Source: Medicago truncatula
Taxonomy: Eukaryota > Streptophyta > Magnoliopsida > Fabales > Fabaceae
NCBI RefSeq assembly: GCF_003473485.1
Contig: NC_053045.1
Span: 40,590,494 to 40,654,493, forward strand
Length of the DNA stretch: 64,000 bases
Direction: 5' to 3'
Positions 60,581 to 64,000 of this stretch are shown here, one piece after another. Every line of letters begins with the position of its first letter. Positions within the stretch are counted from its first letter, which is position 1. Made by a program: the position numbers and the translations under genes. Below the pieces are notes generated by a model, which saw only the letters and a list, made by a program, of their open reading frames with translations, searched no databases and was not told the DNA's origin.

Positions 60581-60926
60581 ATTAACTAGCTCCAGTACTT
60601 CGGGACAACATCTCAATTTCATTTTCGCAGGTAATTAGACTTAATTTCAATCTCCAATTATCTCTTCTGATCATATATATACAATTGTGTTCATTTAATT
60701 TTTTTCAACTATACATGTGCAAATACACGTGCTTTAACTCTTCTTGGTAATTATAAATAAATTACTTTACAGACACATACACACATGTTCACATGCACGT
60801 AGTTGTTTATTAATTTGTATATATGGAAGAAGATATTTGCGAGAAAGAAGACGAAGAACCCAAAATATGGACATCATACAAAGTATATAATCATAAACCA
60901 AACTGACTTAAACACTTTAGCAGTCT

Positions 60927-61050
60927 TGTCCCAGTGAACATAGTTCAGTTGATAGGAACAATATATTGTAAACATGTAGGGGTCGAGGTTCGAATCCCAA
61001 ACACCACACTTATTCACTTTAACGGTGGTCACTAGACTACTTGACAAAAA
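60927..61050 (+). mobile_element. tRNA-derived SINE, second copy
   Basis: GTCCCAGTGAACATAGTTCAGTTGATAGG (A-box-like), GGTCGAGGTTCGAATCCC (B box), and the tail ACACCACACTTATTCACTTTAACGGTGG...CACTAGACTACTTGAC with an A-run match the SINE at 55687-55815. Confidence 0.75.
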
Positions 61051-61519
61051 AACACTAGACTACTCAAAATTTTGACCCTCCATGATATTGGTTTGTAATT
61101 TGCACAACCAATTACCCGGCCCTGCATAAACTATAATATATTCATCGTAATATAGCAAATAATTAAATCATAAATCCATACTATACAATGTTTTCAATTC
61201 AATTAATATTTTTAAAGTAGGCTAAAATATTTAAATATGTGATTATACTATATATCATATATAGTGGTACTCCATATTTTTGCCTAATTTCTAAAATCGA
61301 ATCTTTAGTTAAACTCTACGGAGAGTGAGGATGCATGTAGAATTTATTTGGCCAAGTGACATAAGGTTTACTTACTTATAGAAAATGAAGAGTTGATAGT
61401 TCGTACTCCAAGAGTGTTAAATCGGTTGTAGTTGGGAAAATGGTGTTGGAGATTGAGAATGAATATGGCCTGGTTGTGGTTTAAAATTTCAGCAAAAATA
61501 TATGGGTTGAAAAATGGAG
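61051..61519. other. Intergenic, possible upstream part of a LINE fragment
   Basis: No gene is supported. The stretch from about 61455 may already belong to the LINE fragment that follows. Confidence 0.35.
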
Positions 61520-61742
61520 GTGTGTGTTGGGTCTTATTAAGGATTCTGTGTGGAGAATAGATGTCCATGGTGTTGAGAGAGGTGTGAGCACTCGTTTTGA
61601 TAGTTTGTTCTCCAATTACCTTTTGAATATGGTCGGAAATGGTGGAATTGTCTTATTTTGGTTTGAACCGTGGTTAGATGAGAAACTGTTGAAAGATAAA
61701 TTTATTAGGCTTCTTAGCTTGGCTATTAATAAACATGAATGA
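61520..61742 (+). pseudogene. LINE reverse transcriptase C-terminal fragment
   Basis: The frame encodes VERGVSTRFDSLFSNYLLNMVGNGGIVLFWFEPWLDEKLLKDKFIRLLSLAINKHE. The order GNG...FW.(D/E).WL...L...F.RL..L is typical of the region after the reverse transcriptase domain in plant LINEs. It is short and lacks both neighbours. Confidence 0.6.
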
Positions 61743-61765
61743 AATACTAGAGAGAATAATTTTAA

Positions 61766-61949
61766 GAGAAATGATATTTGAACATCAATTTTTTGACAAC
61801 TATTGTGATAACTTTCTCTCTCATATTCACATTGTTTTTTACTTTATCTCTTTATTGCTTTGATTTTCGTGCCAATATCTACTTTTTCTTTGTAAATTAT
61901 GGTTGTCCCTTAAGTTGTCCACCAATTGGTTGTTCAAATAACATTCCTC
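61766..61949 (+). mobile_element. 184-bp MITE with 9-bp target duplication (copy A)
   Basis: It starts GAGAAATGATATTTGAACA and ends TGTTCAAATAACATTCCTC. TAATTTTAA flanks it exactly (61757-61765 and 61950-61958), so Mutator type is likely. It lies 14 bp past the end of the LINE fragment's frame. Confidence 0.85.
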
Positions 61950-62260
61950 TAATTTTAAAGTTGAGTGAGCCTGATGGAGGTGTAGGCTGGAGGTAAAGAG
62001 TACTAGTAAAGATATTGTTGTTTGCCTGAAAACTACTGAATTATCAAGTTTTAACAAAAGACAATTCGGTTTGTAGTAAAATTACTCAGTTAGATTCTCA
62101 CTTATGTGTGACTGGTTGTGACAACATCTAGTTTTTTATGGTCCTTTTTCCGAAAGTGGATGAATGTTTTGGGTTTGTTGGGTGTAAGAAAACTGGCATA
62201 TCTTGTACAAGTGAGTTGACTTTGTTAGTATAATTTCAATTTGTTTCGCATATAAAAAAA

Positions 62261-62445
62261 GAGGTGTGTTATTTGAACAACCATTTGGTTGACAATTTAT
62301 TGTACAACCATAAATTTACAAAGTAAAAGTTGATTTTGACATGGAAATCAAAGCAATAGAGAGATAAAGTAAAAATATATGTGAGTATGAGAGAGAAAAT
62401 TATCACAAAAGTTGTTAGAAAATGGTTGTACAAATATCATTTCTC
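62261..62445 (-). mobile_element. 185-bp MITE of the same family, opposite orientation (copy B)
   Basis: It starts GAGGTGTGTTATTTGAACAACC and ends ACAAATATCATTTCTC, the reverse orientation of copy A at nearly identical length. The 9-bp flanks ATAAAAAAA and TAAAAGAAC do not match, so its duplication has decayed or the element has been rearranged. Confidence 0.75.
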
Positions 62446-63584
62446 TAAAAGAACAAAATCCTCCATCCCTAATTATGGCTCAATTTGAAGAAAAGAAAAA
62501 GTTTTTCCTCTAAATATAGCTTATATACAATTTATTAGATATATTTATTATTATTTTAAACACATCACTTATTAATATATCGTTGTTAAAAAAAAAATAG
62601 TAATTTATCTTTGAATATGAAAAGTTGTAGATGTCAATACACAATATTTTAGGAAGATCCACATACAAAAAATAGACACTTTAAATTCATTAACCACTTT
62701 TCTTAATATATGTTGAAAAAATTAAAGGATATTATAAAAAGGACTACTATAAAAAGGGATTGGAATTGACAAATTTTGAACTTTCAAAGAGTTGACATAA
62801 ATTTCTAATTTTGTTTCTTTAACAAATACAAATGTCATAAGACATTTTTTTAGCATTTTCCATAGAAAAACTACTGCTCCAGTACAACAAAAACAAGCTA
62901 TCGATAAAGGGGTAGTACTTTGGTGACATTGATAACATTGATCAACCACAATGTCATAAAAAAACAAAAAAATATAATGAAAAAAAAAAAAAAAAATCAC
63001 TTATGACATTATGATCGACTAATATCACCAACCACATTATCACTCAAATACTGTCCAGACAAAGACAGACAGACAAAATGTTTGATTTATGATTCACGCA
63101 TTTTATTTCTTTTTTAAGTGGCAGTGATGATTTGTCTCGTAATCTGAACAACCTTTATGTAACTTTTTTCGGATGCATTTAAGCACGAGTACTGCAAAGA
63201 CAAAATTATGGAACGGTTTTCATTTGTTTTGTTAGTTTCCTCCGTAGACAACTGTATGTGTGGTGGTCCAATACTACGTACCGTCGCAATCTACACACTT
63301 AACTTTGTCTTCTGCCTTCTTTCATTAATTCATTTAACATATCTGCAGGTACATTCAAAGCAAGGGCATATATGGACTATATATTTTGTGCAATTCCTTT
63401 GTCCTTCTTCATTTGTATGCCTTCAATTTTGTTTAGTTTTTTTTGGTGTTATATGCTTCTAATCGATTGTTTAGTATCTAAGTAAGCTAACGTGATTCTA
63501 TCAAACTCATTGTGATATAATTTTATTTTCCTACTTAAGATGATAATTTTACTACTCTTATGTTTAGGATGTAAATATTATAGG
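62446..63584. other. Intergenic, nothing recognised
   Basis: The frames at 62722-63000 (minus) and 63208-63462 (plus) have no recognisable domain and sit in low-complexity sequence. Confidence 0.4.
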
Positions 63585-64000
63585 GCTAAAATATGATTTT
63601 GATCCCTGCAAATATAGCGAATTTAGGTTTTAGTTCCTGATAAAAAAAATTTGAAATCCCTGCAAAAAATTTTATTTTTTAAAATAGTCATTGGGTCCAC
63701 TTTTTTGCTGATTTGTCACATTTTTGCTTATGTGGTCCTTGCTGACTGTGCAAAAACATACACATGGAACACAAGTTACAATTGTTTTAATTAAAATTAA
63801 ATTTAGTTTCCAAAAAAAAAAGGTTTAATTAAAAATATTAGAGAGTCGGCAAACCACAGCCATAACCACCACCTTCGACAGGTTCACAACCACTGCCAAA
63901 ATCACCACCGCCTCTACCACCATAACCACCTCCACAATCTAAAGCAATAAATCCAATTTTTTACTCAAACCAATTCTTCTCAAATTGATTCAACACAAAC
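63585..64000. mobile_element. Left end of a Mutator-like element (runs off the window)
   Basis: GGCTAAAATATGATTTTGATCCCTGC, TTTTAGTTCCTG and GGTCCACTTTTTTGCTGA...GTGGTCCTTGCTGACTGTGC follow the arm pattern of a common legume Mutator-like family. The following ACCACCACC/CCGCCTC-rich part (63860-63940) resembles captured sequence. The second arm is outside the window. Confidence 0.5.

Noticed and set aside
61778..62057. Overlapping frames on both strands (61778-61996 plus, 61839-62057 minus)
   Set aside because: Both run through the MITE at 61766-61949 and have no protein-like features.

Overview
This is a repeat-rich, AT-rich stretch of a plant nuclear genome. The protein-coding content points to a dicot, and several features suggest a papilionoid legume, possibly of the Medicago/Trifolium group: the tRNA-derived SINEs, the SIRE/Maximus-like copia remnant with GTAATCGATTAC motifs, and the many AT-rich MITEs. 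The clade assignment is inference. Genes have long introns with canonical splice sites, and roughly half of the sequence is recognisable transposon debris.

Layout. 1-620: first coding exon of a ZPR1-type zinc-finger protein (minus strand, running off the left edge). 620-8700: gene-free, holding a Stowaway MITE, a diverged duplicated block in which one copy carries a 1.2 kb LTR-like insert, and a foldback element with a 9-bp target duplication. 8707-9600: intron-less RRM-like plant protein, followed by a tandem array made from its own 3' end. 10.8-21.3 kb: transposon field (LTR fragment, Harbinger-like element, Mutator-like element with a broken GRF zinc-finger gene, hAT MITE). 21645-27429: EXO84C-type exocyst subunit, seven exons. 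27.8-29.4 kb: copia solo LTR and an RNase H fragment. 29682-33010 (minus): PHT1 phosphate transporter, closest to the AtPHT1;8/1;9 type. 34.4-37.4 kb: four-copy tandem repeat and a decayed copia element. 38176-39568: PP2-A1-like phloem lectin with a GC-AG intron. 40338-46836 (minus, convergent with PP2): LCAT-like 4 acyltransferase/phospholipase, eleven exons. 47.3-50.5 kb: two sibling Mutator-type MITEs with different 9-bp target duplications, a Harbinger-like element and a Stowaway-like element. 50692-53752: cytochrome c6A, six exons. 53.9-59.9 kb: copia pseudogene, SINE, tandem repeat, hAT element. 59985-60580: a MIR167 locus with a very long loop. 60.9-64 kb: SINE, LINE fragment, a pair of opposed MITEs, and one end of a Mutator-like element.

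The host genes are ordinary single-copy-type plant genes (secretion, phosphate uptake, phloem lectin, lipid acyl hydrolysis, thylakoid lumen electron carrier, auxin-related microRNA) with no evident functional clustering. The most interesting items are the MIR167 locus and its enlarged loop, the perfect 25-bp hairpin inside an LCAT4 intron, the GC-AG intron, and several small transposons whose target duplications can be read directly.
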